Shown: positions 35,304 to 43,929 of the stretch, piece by piece
Position numbering within the stretch: position 1 is the stretch's first letter
How the letters are laid out: each line of letters opens with the position of its first letter
DNA from: Acidobacteriaceae bacterium
GTDB lineage: Bacteria; Acidobacteriota; Terriglobia; Terriglobales; Acidobacteriaceae
Direction: 5' to 3'
DNA: 64,000 nucleotides
Assembly: GCA_030041435.1 (NCBI GenBank)
Contig: JASHNW010000065.1
Span: forward strand, 1-64,000
Notes under the pieces: model-generated
Database searches by the model: none
Told to the model about the DNA's origin: nothing
What the model saw: only the letters and a program-made list of their open reading frames with translations
Made by a program: the position numbers and the translations under genes

Positions 35304-38032
35304 GCCTGCACCTCGATCCGGATGCGGTCCTTCGCGGCCAGGGGCAGGGTTTCGCCGAATATCACCTTCATTCGATCCTGGCTTCGCTCCACATGATTCG
35401 CGATGGGGCGGCCACCGTACTCCACAGCAGCGGCCGAACCCTGCGCGGCCATCTCGCAGGAACGGCAGGCAAGCGTTCCCGCCAAAACGTCGATGGTCAG
35501 GACGGTGGCCGCTCCCTGCCGGTCCAGCGAATACGTTCCCCATCCGGTCCCTGTCGACCAGAAACACTGGAAATTGTCTCCTGGTATTTTCGGCGCCGCT
35601 ACAACGGCTGCTGCAGCGCCGTCATACAGAAAGCCGCTCAGGGCGACGAAGGTGGACCAGGAAGACATGGCGCGCGCGTAGTGGTGGCCGCACTCCGGCT
35701 CATCCCACGGATTGCGCTTCTCTCCGTCGTAGCGGGAACGAATATTCTCGACGCATTCGACACCTTCCTGGACCATGCCCCAGTTCATCATGAGGGCAGC
35801 AACCAGGTATTCCTGGCCGGTCCACGCTTCCGCATAGTAGGGAAAAGGAATGGCGGGCCGCGCGGCCTTGCCGTAATCGCAGACAATGACCGCGGCTTCG
35901 TCGTTCAGAGCGTATGTTCGCTCCACATTGTCGTGATCTGCGAGGGTTGGGCGGTAGTTGTATTTGTAGATGGAGCGCAGCGTTGCGCGAATGTTGTCTG
36001 CCGAGACCAGAGGCGTCATTCCGCCGATCTCGACCAGGTATTGGCCAATGAGCTGATCGGCCAGGCACCCGCCCCCCACCTGATATTCCGGAGCCTCGGT
36101 GTTCTCGGAACCCATATCGCTGCGCAGGTTGGCAGCGATCTGGTCTTTTCGAAATCCACGAATCTTCTGGACGTAGAACTCGCCGGTGAAAAGGTTGGCA
36201 TCGATCCAGCGGCTACCGTTGTCGAACAGGCTCCTGCAGGTTTGTGCGGAGGCCGGGTCGCCGGCGGCGCGCGCCATCTCCTCAGCGGCACGCAGCGCAC
36301 CGAGGTAGTAGATTCCGCACATCGGATTGGGGCCGTAGAACTCAACATCGTAGGTGTTGTGCTGCACGCCCTCCATCACGCCGTCCCGGTTGGCGTCCCA
36401 CCCGCCCGGAACCCACGCAAACTCCAGAGCCTTCTTCGCGCGCGGCCACGTGCTGCGCAGCAATGCATCGTCGCCGCTGATCTTCCAGTCCAGCCAGGCA
36501 TGGATGATCTGCCCCATCTGGCCATCCGCCGCGGCGAATCCGGAACGCGCCTTGCCATCGGGCAGCAGCTGCCGGAAATGGATGGCGCCGGCATCGTCCA
36601 TCGAGTAGCCGAAGGCGCTGCGACGCAGCGACCGGGCAAAGGACGGAAACAGGAAGGTGGTCGCGGTTTCGTAGTTCCACACATGGGTGCAGTTGCCGAA
36701 GCAGCATCCCTGGGTGTCATCGCTGCCCTCCCATGCATGGAACTCGCCATCCGCGGTGCGGAAGCATGTCGTTGTGGCCAGGGTGGAAAGATTTGCGCTC
36801 GCCGCCTCCTTCACCGCCGCGGGCAGCGTGCTTTCCCCCAACGCATTCGCGAACAGACGCGTGCGCGCTTCCAGGCCGGGTAAATTACCGGCTGCGTACT
36901 GGACCGCCTCCCATCCGCTGCCGAAGCGAGCCGCGTAGAAATTACCGATGACGGTTTTGCCTTCGTCTGGAGGCGCCGTCCAGCCAATCCAGTCCGGCGT
37001 TCGGTTGGGGAACCACCAGCCTAAGAAAAACTCGAAGCTCGCCTTTTGCCCTGGAGAGATGGCCCTCCGAAGGCACAGGACACCGACCGAGTTGTGCGGT
37101 TCAGGTTGGGTGTCCAGGTCGCCAGCGCTCGAGAATCGATCCCAGAAATGCAGAGGAGCATTCCACCAGCGGCCCGCAGGCCAGCCCGTCCAGTGTGAGA
37201 TCTTCGCGCCATCCTCTGTTCGCGCAGCGAGGACCAGTTCGCCTGCCATGGGATCGTCCGGCGCGAGCGAGGGATTGCTCATCGTCAGACCCGCGATTCC
37301 ATTCCCGGTTCGATATGTGTTGGTTCGGCCTTCGCTCACCTTTTGTTGCGCGGCCCCGCCGTTGTCCTGCTTCGTGTTCACAGGGTTTTCGATGGAAAAC
37401 GCAATGGCCACCTGCGCCGTCGCGGAGCCGGGATTGGTTACGCTGTAGCGCAGAATGGCGACCGGTAATCCCGAATCATCCGGCTCGTGCGGTATGAAGG
37501 GCGAAAACGCATCCAGTTGCACGCTCACCGGCAGCGAGCGATCTTCAAAGTCGATGTGCGCCAGCGGATACCCTCCGGTAAACGTGGCCGCCTCCAGGCG
37601 GCTCAGCCCGGGAACATTGTTCGAACCGAGGCCGTCCTGGCCCTCGTAGGGAGGCAGGATGCGGGACTCCAGCACGCGCGCCACCGGCAACCCGCTTCCC
37701 GCCTGAGCCCAAATTGCCGGAAACGCATACGGCGGGCGGAATCTCTTGTTGGGCCGATTGAAGATTTCCCAGTCCACCAGCTGACCGCGGCCGCCCAAAC
37801 CGATGCTTCCCGCAGCCACGCCACCCAGCGGAAACGAGATCATGCGCAGCTGACGTCCGGAAAAGCGGCGCGGATAATTTATGTCGTCGATTGGCTGGCT
37901 GCGCTGTTGGCCGCCGGGAGAATCCTGCGCGGTCGCCCGCCTGGTCCAGGGATCGCCCTGCATCGCCGTACCCACCACCCCAGCCGCCTGCTTGAGAAAG
38001 TCCCGGCGATCCAGTTTGAGCTTGTCTATCAA
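35300..38032 (-). CDS. Tat-exported GH116-family glycosidase
   Basis: 910 residues. A twin-arginine signal (LDRRDFLKQAAGVVG, Arg9-Arg10) is followed by the GH116 N-terminal beta-sandwich (about 55-370: FPLGGVAAGSIGLGGRGQLV, EIFNRPN) and an (alpha/alpha)6 catalytic barrel. Candidate nucleophile Glu435 is in HAWEGSDD; the candidate acid/base Asp562 is in NTYDVEFYGPNPMCG, matching the TYD motif of the glucosylceramidase family. Members cleave beta-glucosides or beta-xylosides. Tat export implies folding before secretion, perhaps with a bound metal, and the coupled CobW GTPase downstream may fit that. Confidence 0.85.
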   Translation of the reverse strand: MIDKLKLDRRDFLKQAAGVVGTAMQGDPWTRRATAQDSPGGQQRSQPIDDINYPRRFSGRQLRMISFPLGGVAAGSIGLGGRGQLVDWEIFNRPNKRFRPPYAFPAIWAQAGSGLPVARVLESRILPPYEGQDGLGSNNVPGLSRLEAATFTGGYPLAHIDFEDRSLPVSVQLDAFSPFIPHEPDDSGLPVAILRYSVTNPGSATAQVAIAFSIENPVNTKQDNGGAAQQKVSEGRTNTYRTGNGIAGLTMSNPSLAPDDPMAGELVLAARTEDGAKISHWTGWPAGRWWNAPLHFWDRFSSAGDLDTQPEPHNSVGVLCLRRAISPGQKASFEFFLGWWFPNRTPDWIGWTAPPDEGKTVIGNFYAARFGSGWEAVQYAAGNLPGLEARTRLFANALGESTLPAAVKEAASANLSTLATTTCFRTADGEFHAWEGSDDTQGCCFGNCTHVWNYETATTFLFPSFARSLRRSAFGYSMDDAGAIHFRQLLPDGKARSGFAAADGQMGQIIHAWLDWKISGDDALLRSTWPRAKKALEFAWVPGGWDANRDGVMEGVQHNTYDVEFYGPNPMCGIYYLGALRAAEEMARAAGDPASAQTCRSLFDNGSRWIDANLFTGEFYVQKIRGFRKDQIAANLRSDMGSENTEAPEYQVGGGCLADQLIGQYLVEIGGMTPLVSADNIRATLRSIYKYNYRPTLADHDNVERTYALNDEAAVIVCDYGKAARPAIPFPYYAEAWTGQEYLVAALMMNWGMVQEGVECVENIRSRYDGEKRNPWDEPECGHHYARAMSSWSTFVALSGFLYDGAAAAVVAAPKIPGDNFQCFWSTGTGWGTYSLDRQGAATVLTIDVLAGTLACRSCEMAAQGSAAAVEYGGRPIANHVERSQDRMKVIFGETLPLAAKDRIRIEVQA

Positions 38033-38137
38033 TGCGAATCTCCTCCGCGAACGGATGCGCTCGCATTGTAGCGCCGCGCCGGGGCGGATCGTCTGTTCGC
38101 CGGCCTGCTGCTGCTCATCCGGTGAAGCTTCGAATCG

Positions 38138-39091
38138 TTATTGCGGGTTCGCTGGCGTAGTGAGCTGGTAGCGCTCCCCGGATTTTTTGTTGTCTTCGTC
38201 CGCGAGCTTCGCTGCGGTAGCCAGCTCGCGTTGCGACAAGTCTCTGCGGCCGAGGCGGGCGAGGGTGAGGCCGAGGTAGTAGTGGCCGGGCTGGTAGTCG
38301 GGCGCGGCGGCGACGGCGCGGTTCAGGTAGTCGAGGGCCTGATCGTACTGCCTGAGGTGGAAGCAGGCCTCGCCGGCGCCGGTTAGGGCCCCGCCGTGAC
38401 GCGAATTGCGCGCGAGCGTCCTGCCGAAGTCGGCGAGCGCTTCGTTGTACTGGTTCTGCTTGAGCGCGATGTCGCCGAGCTGATACCAGGCTTCGGTTTG
38501 CTCCGGCTGCAGGCGGATGGACTGCTGGAATTCCTGGCGGGCTTTGTCGAACTGGAGGCCGAGCTGGAAAATGCGGCCGAGTCCGTAGTGCGCGGTAGCG
38601 TCATCGGGGCGCAGCTTCAGATACGCAAGCATTTTTGCTTCGGCGGGGGCGAGCTGCTGTTCGTCAAGCAGGACGCGCGCCTGCGCGTAGAGCAGCGAGG
38701 GGCTTGCGAAGTGCAGCTTTTCCGCTTTGCCGAGCGATGCAGCGGCTTCAGGATAAAGGTGCATTTCGTCCTCGAGGATGCCAAGGTCATATTCGAGGCG
38801 CGGATTGTGCGGCGCAAATTGCTCAGCGCGCAGGAGCGTGCGCAGCGCATCGGCCATCTGCCCCTGCGCGCGCTGGTCGAGGGCGATGCGCTCGCCGGCG
38901 GCGACCTCTCCGGCCTGCGCGGCTTCGTTGCCTGGATTTGCGGTGAGGATCGACTCGAAGATGCCGCGTGCTTCCGCGGCTCTGCCCGCCGCCAGGAGGT
39001 CGCTGCCTTGTTGCATGGTCGGCGCCGGGGTCTGGGGGAAAGCGGAGGGCGCGGCAAGCAGGGCGGCGAAGATGGCGACAGAGCGCAGCAT
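38138..39091 (-). CDS. Secreted TPR-repeat protein
   Basis: 317 residues. A signal peptide (ending SAFPQ) is followed by about seven tetratricopeptide-like helical pairs, for example DDATAHYGLGRIFQLGLQFD and EQTEAWYQLGDIALKQNQYN. It probably scaffolds protein complexes in the periplasm. It is divergent from another TPR gene at 39178 with an 86-bp gap. Confidence 0.85.
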   Translation of the reverse strand: MLRSVAIFAALLAAPSAFPQTPAPTMQQGSDLLAAGRAAEARGIFESILTANPGNEAAQAGEVAAGERIALDQRAQGQMADALRTLLRAEQFAPHNPRLEYDLGILEDEMHLYPEAAASLGKAEKLHFASPSLLYAQARVLLDEQQLAPAEAKMLAYLKLRPDDATAHYGLGRIFQLGLQFDKARQEFQQSIRLQPEQTEAWYQLGDIALKQNQYNEALADFGRTLARNSRHGGALTGAGEACFHLRQYDQALDYLNRAVAAAPDYQPGHYYLGLTLARLGRRDLSQRELATAAKLADEDNKKSGERYQLTTPANPQ

Positions 39092-39161
39092 GGCCGGAAT
39101 TGCCGCTCATTCTATCAACGTGGCGGCAGAGTCCGCGTCGCAGGAGACATCGCAAGGCTCC

Positions 39162-39167
39162 TATAAT
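39162..39167 (+). promoter_or_regulatory. TATAAT box implying a leaderless transcript
   Basis: A perfect TATAAT ends 10 bases before the ATG at 39178, so transcription should start at or next to that ATG. It overlaps the other candidate start (39166), which argues for 39178 as the true start. No clear -35 box was seen. Confidence 0.4.
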
Positions 39168-39177
39168 GAGCCCTCAT

Positions 39178-40194
39178 ATGCAGCGGATTCTGGCAGCGGC
39201 GAGCGGGTTGCTGGCGATATGCCTTGCGGCTCAGGCGCAGTCCGGCGATGCGTACCAGCAAGCGCAGACCGCGTTCGACGCACACCGTTACGCGGAGGCC
39301 GCGCCGCTGTTTGCCAGGGCCGAGGCGGAGAATCCCGGGAAAAGCGATGCACTGCTAATGGAAGGCAAGTCGCTGGCCAACGTGGAGCGATTTGCCGAGG
39401 CCGACGCGGCGTTGCGGACGTATGCCGCGCAGCATCCGGACTCGGCGGATGCTCGCTTCATGCTGGGCTATGTGCTGAACCGCGAGGACAAGCCAGCGGA
39501 TTCGCTGAAAACCTACACGCAGGCGGCGCAACTGGCGACGCCCAAGTCGGACGACCTGAAGGTGGTCGCCCTCGACTACGTGCTGCTCGACGACTACGAC
39601 GATGCGATTCGCTGGATGAAGAAGGCGGTGGAGTTCGATCCGCAGAACGAGAGCGCGTGGTATGGGCTGGGCCGTTGCCTCTACTCGCAGAGCGAGTTCG
39701 CCGAGGCGCAGCAGGCGTTGCAGCGGGCGCTGGCTCTCGATCCGCAGGACGTGCAGGCGGAGGCCAATCTGGGGCTCGCGTACGAGATGGGCAACAAGCC
39801 CGAACAGGCTGAGCAGGCTTACAGGGCGGCCGTAACGCTGGCCGACGCTGACGCGAAGTCGGACGAGTGGCCATACCTGGATTACGCCTCATTTTTGCTG
39901 GAGCACGACCGGCCCGCGGAGGCGATCCCGCTGCTGCAGCGCGCGGTGAAGGCAGCTCCGAAGTGCGCCGCATGCCACGGCAAGCTGGGGCGCGCGCTGG
40001 CGGAAAGCGGCGAGGCGCGACAGGGCGTCGAAGAGCTGCGCACGGCGGTCGCGCTGGCGCCGAAGAATCCGCAGCTGCACTACGATCTGGGGCGAGCGTA
40101 TCGCGCCGCGGGGCAGATGGAGCAGGCGCGCGCGGAGCTGGCGCTGAGCGCAAGGCTCTACGGATCGAAAGATGCGCCCGGCGCGAAGCAGTGA
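39178..40194 (+). CDS. Secreted TPR-repeat protein
   Basis: 338 residues. A signal peptide (MQRILAAASGLLAICLAAQA) is followed by about eight TPR units covering the rest of the chain (SAWYGLGRCLYSQSEFAEAQ, VQAEANLGLAYEMGNKPEQA). A CAAC motif lies in KCAACHGKLGRAL, which could hold a disulfide. It is the first gene of a tight + strand series with two CRTAC1 proteins and a binding lipoprotein; the gap to the next gene is 65 bp. It probably acts as a docking protein for them. Confidence 0.85.
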   Translation: MQRILAAASGLLAICLAAQAQSGDAYQQAQTAFDAHRYAEAAPLFARAEAENPGKSDALLMEGKSLANVERFAEADAALRTYAAQHPDSADARFMLGYVLNREDKPADSLKTYTQAAQLATPKSDDLKVVALDYVLLDDYDDAIRWMKKAVEFDPQNESAWYGLGRCLYSQSEFAEAQQALQRALALDPQDVQAEANLGLAYEMGNKPEQAEQAYRAAVTLADADAKSDEWPYLDYASFLLEHDRPAEAIPLLQRAVKAAPKCAACHGKLGRALAESGEARQGVEELRTAVALAPKNPQLHYDLGRAYRAAGQMEQARAELALSARLYGSKDAPGAKQ

Positions 40195-40259
40195 GCAAAG
40201 GCGAGCGGGAGCCATGTATATTCACGAATGACTCGCGTCCGCGGCAGCGCCAGTCCGGC

Positions 40260-42182
40260 ATGCCGACCTGCGAGCCGCAATCGCGAACAATCGAAGAGAG
40301 ACGGGGAGTGAGATTCCGAAGCGGGCCAACGTTGCGCAGCAGATCTGGACGAGGTCTGTGGGTGGCGATTGCGCTGCTGGCGGCTTCTTGGCAGGGGCTG
40401 GCGCAGCAGAGCGGCATCGCCGCGGGAGCCGCGCAGCAGGCGGAGTTCGACGCGCAGCATCGTCCCATTACCGCGGGCGGTTTTGTGAAGAGCGGGCCGG
40501 TGATTTTCGAGGACGTCGCCGCACACGCAGGCCTGACGAAGTGGCGCAACGTTACGGGAACGCCGCAGAAGCGGGTCATTATCGAGGCGAAGGGCTCCGG
40601 CGTTTGCCTGCTCGACTACAACAACGACGGCTGGCTCGACATTTATCTGGTGAACGGATCGACCTTCGATGCGCGCGACGGCAAAGCGGAGCCGCCACAT
40701 GCCGCGCTATTCCGGAACAATCACGACGGCACGTTTACCGACGTGACGCAGCAGGCGGGGGTGGCGAACGACCGCTGGGGTTTGGGCTGCGCGGTGGGCG
40801 ATTACGACAATGACGGCTGGCCCGATCTGTACGTCACGAATGTCGGGAGCAACCGGCTGTACCACAACAATGGAAACGGGACGTTTACCGATGTGGCGGA
40901 GAAGGCGGGCGTCGCGCTCGGGAGCAATTCGCCGGATGTCGCCGTCGACCACACCGGGGCGACGTTTGGCGACTACGACGGCGATGGCCGGCTCGATCTG
41001 TTTGTCGCGGGATACATTCAGTTCGACTTCAAGAATCCGCCGGTGCCGGGATCGAAGGCCGCGGGCGGATCGATGTGCCAGTATCGCGGTGTGAACGTGA
41101 TGTGCGGACCGCGGGGGTTGCAGGGCGCGGGCGATCACCTCTTCCACAACAACGGCGACGGCACATTCACTGACGTGAGCGTCAAGGCGGGCGTCAGCGA
41201 TCCGAATGGGTACTACGGGCTGGGAGTGCTGTTTGCCGATGTGAACAACGACGGCAAACCGGACCTGATTGTCGCGAACGATTCGACGCCGAACTATCTG
41301 TACATCAACAAAGGCGACGGCACCTTCGACGATCAGAGCTACATGAGCGGCTTTGCTCTCAATCAGGATGGGCGCGAAGTGGCGAACATGGGGCTGGCCG
41401 CCGGCGATTACGAAAACAACGGCCACCTGGACATTGTGAGCACGGATTTTTCCGACGATTACGACGTGGTCTTCCACAACGATGGCACGGGGAACTTCAC
41501 CGATTTGAGTTACAGGACCGGCATCGCCGCGCCAACCATTCCGTTCGTCGGGTTCGGCGACGGATTCCTGGACTATGACAACGACGGCTGGAAGGACCTG
41601 CTGATCGTGAACGGCAACGTCTATCCACAGGCGGATCAGCATCCGGAGTGGGGCATGAGCTATGCGCAGCGGCCGCTGCTCTTCCACAATCTGCGCAACG
41701 GCACCTTCGAGCTGGTTCCGGCGGTGGAGGGGACGGGGCTGGCGGAGGTGGGCGTGGGACGCGGCGCGGCCTTCGGCGATCTGTTCAACGACGGCAAGAT
41801 CGATGTGGTGATCAACAATCTCGATGGCGTTCCGATGCTGCTGCGCAACGTGAGCCCGGACCACAACCACTGGGTGGAACTACATCTTGTGGGAGGGCCG
41901 AAGAGCCCGCGGGACGCAGTGGGCGCGACCGTGTATCTGACGGCGGGCGGACTGCGCCAGCGCGGCGATGTGCTCAGCGGCGGCAGCTATCTCTCGTCGA
42001 ACGACATGCGCGTGCACTTCGGACTGGGTGCGGCGGCGAAGGTGGATGCCGTGGAGATTCACTGGCCGAGCGGCACGGTGGAGAAAGTATCGCTGCCCGC
42101 GGTGGACCGTATTTTTACGATTGAAGAAGGCCGGGGCGTAACGGGCCAGCTATGCACGGCGTGCGCGGCAGGGAAGAAGTAA
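40260..42182 (+). CDS. CRTAC1-like secreted beta-propeller with ASPIC/UnbV domain (1)
   Basis: 640 residues. The signal region LWVAIALLAASWQGLAQ is followed by seven FG-GAP type calcium loops (DYNNDGWLD, DYDNDGWPD, DYDGDGRLD, DVNNDGKPD, DYENNGHLD, DYDNDGWKD, DLFNDGKID), so probably a seven-bladed propeller, and a C-terminal ASPIC/UnbV domain (HFGLGAAAKVDAVEIHWPSG). It is probably extracellular or surface-bound and carbohydrate- or protein-binding. The start is uncertain: ATG 40260, or GTG 40308 giving a shorter n-region. Upstream frames overlapping the TPR gene were rejected. It ends directly against its paralogue. Confidence 0.87.
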   Translation: MPTCEPQSRTIEERRGVRFRSGPTLRSRSGRGLWVAIALLAASWQGLAQQSGIAAGAAQQAEFDAQHRPITAGGFVKSGPVIFEDVAAHAGLTKWRNVTGTPQKRVIIEAKGSGVCLLDYNNDGWLDIYLVNGSTFDARDGKAEPPHAALFRNNHDGTFTDVTQQAGVANDRWGLGCAVGDYDNDGWPDLYVTNVGSNRLYHNNGNGTFTDVAEKAGVALGSNSPDVAVDHTGATFGDYDGDGRLDLFVAGYIQFDFKNPPVPGSKAAGGSMCQYRGVNVMCGPRGLQGAGDHLFHNNGDGTFTDVSVKAGVSDPNGYYGLGVLFADVNNDGKPDLIVANDSTPNYLYINKGDGTFDDQSYMSGFALNQDGREVANMGLAAGDYENNGHLDIVSTDFSDDYDVVFHNDGTGNFTDLSYRTGIAAPTIPFVGFGDGFLDYDNDGWKDLLIVNGNVYPQADQHPEWGMSYAQRPLLFHNLRNGTFELVPAVEGTGLAEVGVGRGAAFGDLFNDGKIDVVINNLDGVPMLLRNVSPDHNHWVELHLVGGPKSPRDAVGATVYLTAGGLRQRGDVLSGGSYLSSNDMRVHFGLGAAAKVDAVEIHWPSGTVEKVSLPAVDRIFTIEEGRGVTGQLCTACAAGKK

Positions 42183-43895
42183 ATGCGCATTCCTGCCCTG
42201 CCAGTTGCAGCCTGCGGTCTTGCGGCGGTTCTCGTATGCGGCTTTGCGCAGTCTGCGCCGCCCTCCGATGTGGTGCCCGCCGACTTTGAGGATGTGACAG
42301 CGCAGGTGGGGGTCAATTTTGTTCATCAGGCGCCGCACAGCTCGCGCAAATATCTGCTGGAGACCATGGGGTCGGGCGTGGCGCTGTTCGACTACGACAA
42401 CGATGGGCGGCTCGACCTGTATCTCGTCAACGGCGCGCCGTTCGGAGACTTTGTGCCGAAGGGCACGATCCCGCAAAAGACGGGCCCGAAGTACTGGAAC
42501 CGGCTCTATCACCAGAAGGCCGACGGCACGTTTGAAGATGTGACGGAGAAGGCCGGCGTGGCGGGCGTGGGCTACGGCATGGGCGTCGCCGTGGGCGACT
42601 ACGACAACGACGGCTACGAGGATCTTTTCGTCACGTCGCTGGGCGGGAACCATCTCTACCACAACAATGGGAACGGCACGTTCACCGATGTGACGGAGAA
42701 GGCGGGCGTGGGCGGCAGCGGCTGGTCGACGTCGGCCGCCTGGGTGGATCTGGATGGCGACGGCTACCTGGATCTGGTCGTGCTGCGTTATATCCAGTGG
42801 GACTGGGACGATGTGTGGTGCGGGCCGAAAGACAATCGCGGGTACTGCCATCCGGATGTGTTTCCGCCGATTTCAATGCTCGTCTACCACAACAACGGCG
42901 ACGGCACGTTCACTGAAGAGGCGCACAAGCTGGGGCTCGACAAGCCGGGCAAGGCCCTGGGGATTTCTGTGGCGGATTACGACCACGACGGGCATCCGGA
43001 TATTTTTGTCGCCAACGATTCCATGGTCGAGTATCTGTTTCACAACAAGGGCAATGGAACATTTGAGGAGGTGGGCCTGGAGTCGGGCGTGGCCGTCGAT
43101 GGCGACGGGCGAACCTTTGCCGGCATGGGCACCGATTTTGCCGATTACAACAACGACGGCTGGCCCGATCTGATCGTCGACGACCTGGCGAATCAGAAAT
43201 ACGCGCTCTATCGCAACGCGGGCGACGGCACGTTCAACTACGACAGCTACGTGACCGGCGTGGGCGGGATGACGCTGCTGCATTCCGGCTGGGGTGTGCG
43301 CTTCATGGACTACGACAACGACGGCTGGAAGGATCTGCTGATCGCGCAGGGGCACGACCTGGACACCATTGAGAAGAGCTTTCCCGACCTGCACTATCGC
43401 GAGGCGCCGCTGCTGTTGCGCAATGTGGACGGAAAGAAATTTGTAAACGTGGGCGCGGTGTCGAACGACGTCTTCCGGCAGCGGTGGGTGGGGCGCGGGC
43501 TGGCGACTGGCGACATCGACAACGACGGGCGCGAGGACGCGGTGATTACCGAAAACGGCGGGCCGGCGCACATCCTGATGAACCGCACGAAGACCTCGAA
43601 TCACTGGATCGGCTTCAAACTCGTGGGGCACAAGTCGAATCGTGACGGGATTGGGGCGGTGATCCGGATCGACACGTCGAAGGGATCGCAGTGGGAAACG
43701 GTGACGACCTCCTCGAGCTACCTGTCGGCGAGCGACGTGCGCGCACACTTCGGCATCGGCAGCGACACGGCCGTAAAGACAGTGGAGATCCACTGGCCGA
43801 GCGGGATTGTGCAGACGCTCAGCAACGTGCAGGGCGGGCAGTATCTGCGCGTGGACGAGCCGGCTGCGACCGAGCGAAACAGGTCGCCGCGCTAG
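42183..43895 (+). CDS. CRTAC1-like secreted beta-propeller with ASPIC/UnbV domain (2)
   Basis: 570 residues, paralogous to the preceding gene and starting on the very next base after its stop. Signal peptide MRIPALPVAACGLAAVLVCG; seven calcium-type loops (DYDNDGRLD, DYDNDGYED, DLDGDGYLD, DYDHDGHPD, DYNNDGWPD, DYDNDGWKD, DIDNDGRED); C-terminal ASPIC/UnbV domain (HFGIGSDTAVKTVEIHWPSG). Cys residues in DDVWCGPKDNRGYCHPDVF match an insertion seen in paralogue 1 (CQYRGVNVMCGP). The immediate adjacency indicates coupled translation and perhaps a heterodimer. Confidence 0.88.
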   Translation: MRIPALPVAACGLAAVLVCGFAQSAPPSDVVPADFEDVTAQVGVNFVHQAPHSSRKYLLETMGSGVALFDYDNDGRLDLYLVNGAPFGDFVPKGTIPQKTGPKYWNRLYHQKADGTFEDVTEKAGVAGVGYGMGVAVGDYDNDGYEDLFVTSLGGNHLYHNNGNGTFTDVTEKAGVGGSGWSTSAAWVDLDGDGYLDLVVLRYIQWDWDDVWCGPKDNRGYCHPDVFPPISMLVYHNNGDGTFTEEAHKLGLDKPGKALGISVADYDHDGHPDIFVANDSMVEYLFHNKGNGTFEEVGLESGVAVDGDGRTFAGMGTDFADYNNDGWPDLIVDDLANQKYALYRNAGDGTFNYDSYVTGVGGMTLLHSGWGVRFMDYDNDGWKDLLIAQGHDLDTIEKSFPDLHYREAPLLLRNVDGKKFVNVGAVSNDVFRQRWVGRGLATGDIDNDGREDAVITENGGPAHILMNRTKTSNHWIGFKLVGHKSNRDGIGAVIRIDTSKGSQWETVTTSSSYLSASDVRAHFGIGSDTAVKTVEIHWPSGIVQTLSNVQGGQYLRVDEPAATERNRSPR

Positions 43896-43922
43896 ACAGC
43901 GCGAATTGCGGAGCAGTATAAG
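43893..43922 (+). promoter_or_regulatory. Candidate internal promoter before the lipoprotein gene
   Basis: TAGACA (43893-43898), an 18-bp spacer, then TATAAG (43917-43922), 7 bases before the ATG at 43930. This would give a leaderless message for the binding lipoprotein, separate from the upstream operon. Confidence 0.4.
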
Positions 43923-43929
43923 CAGGACG

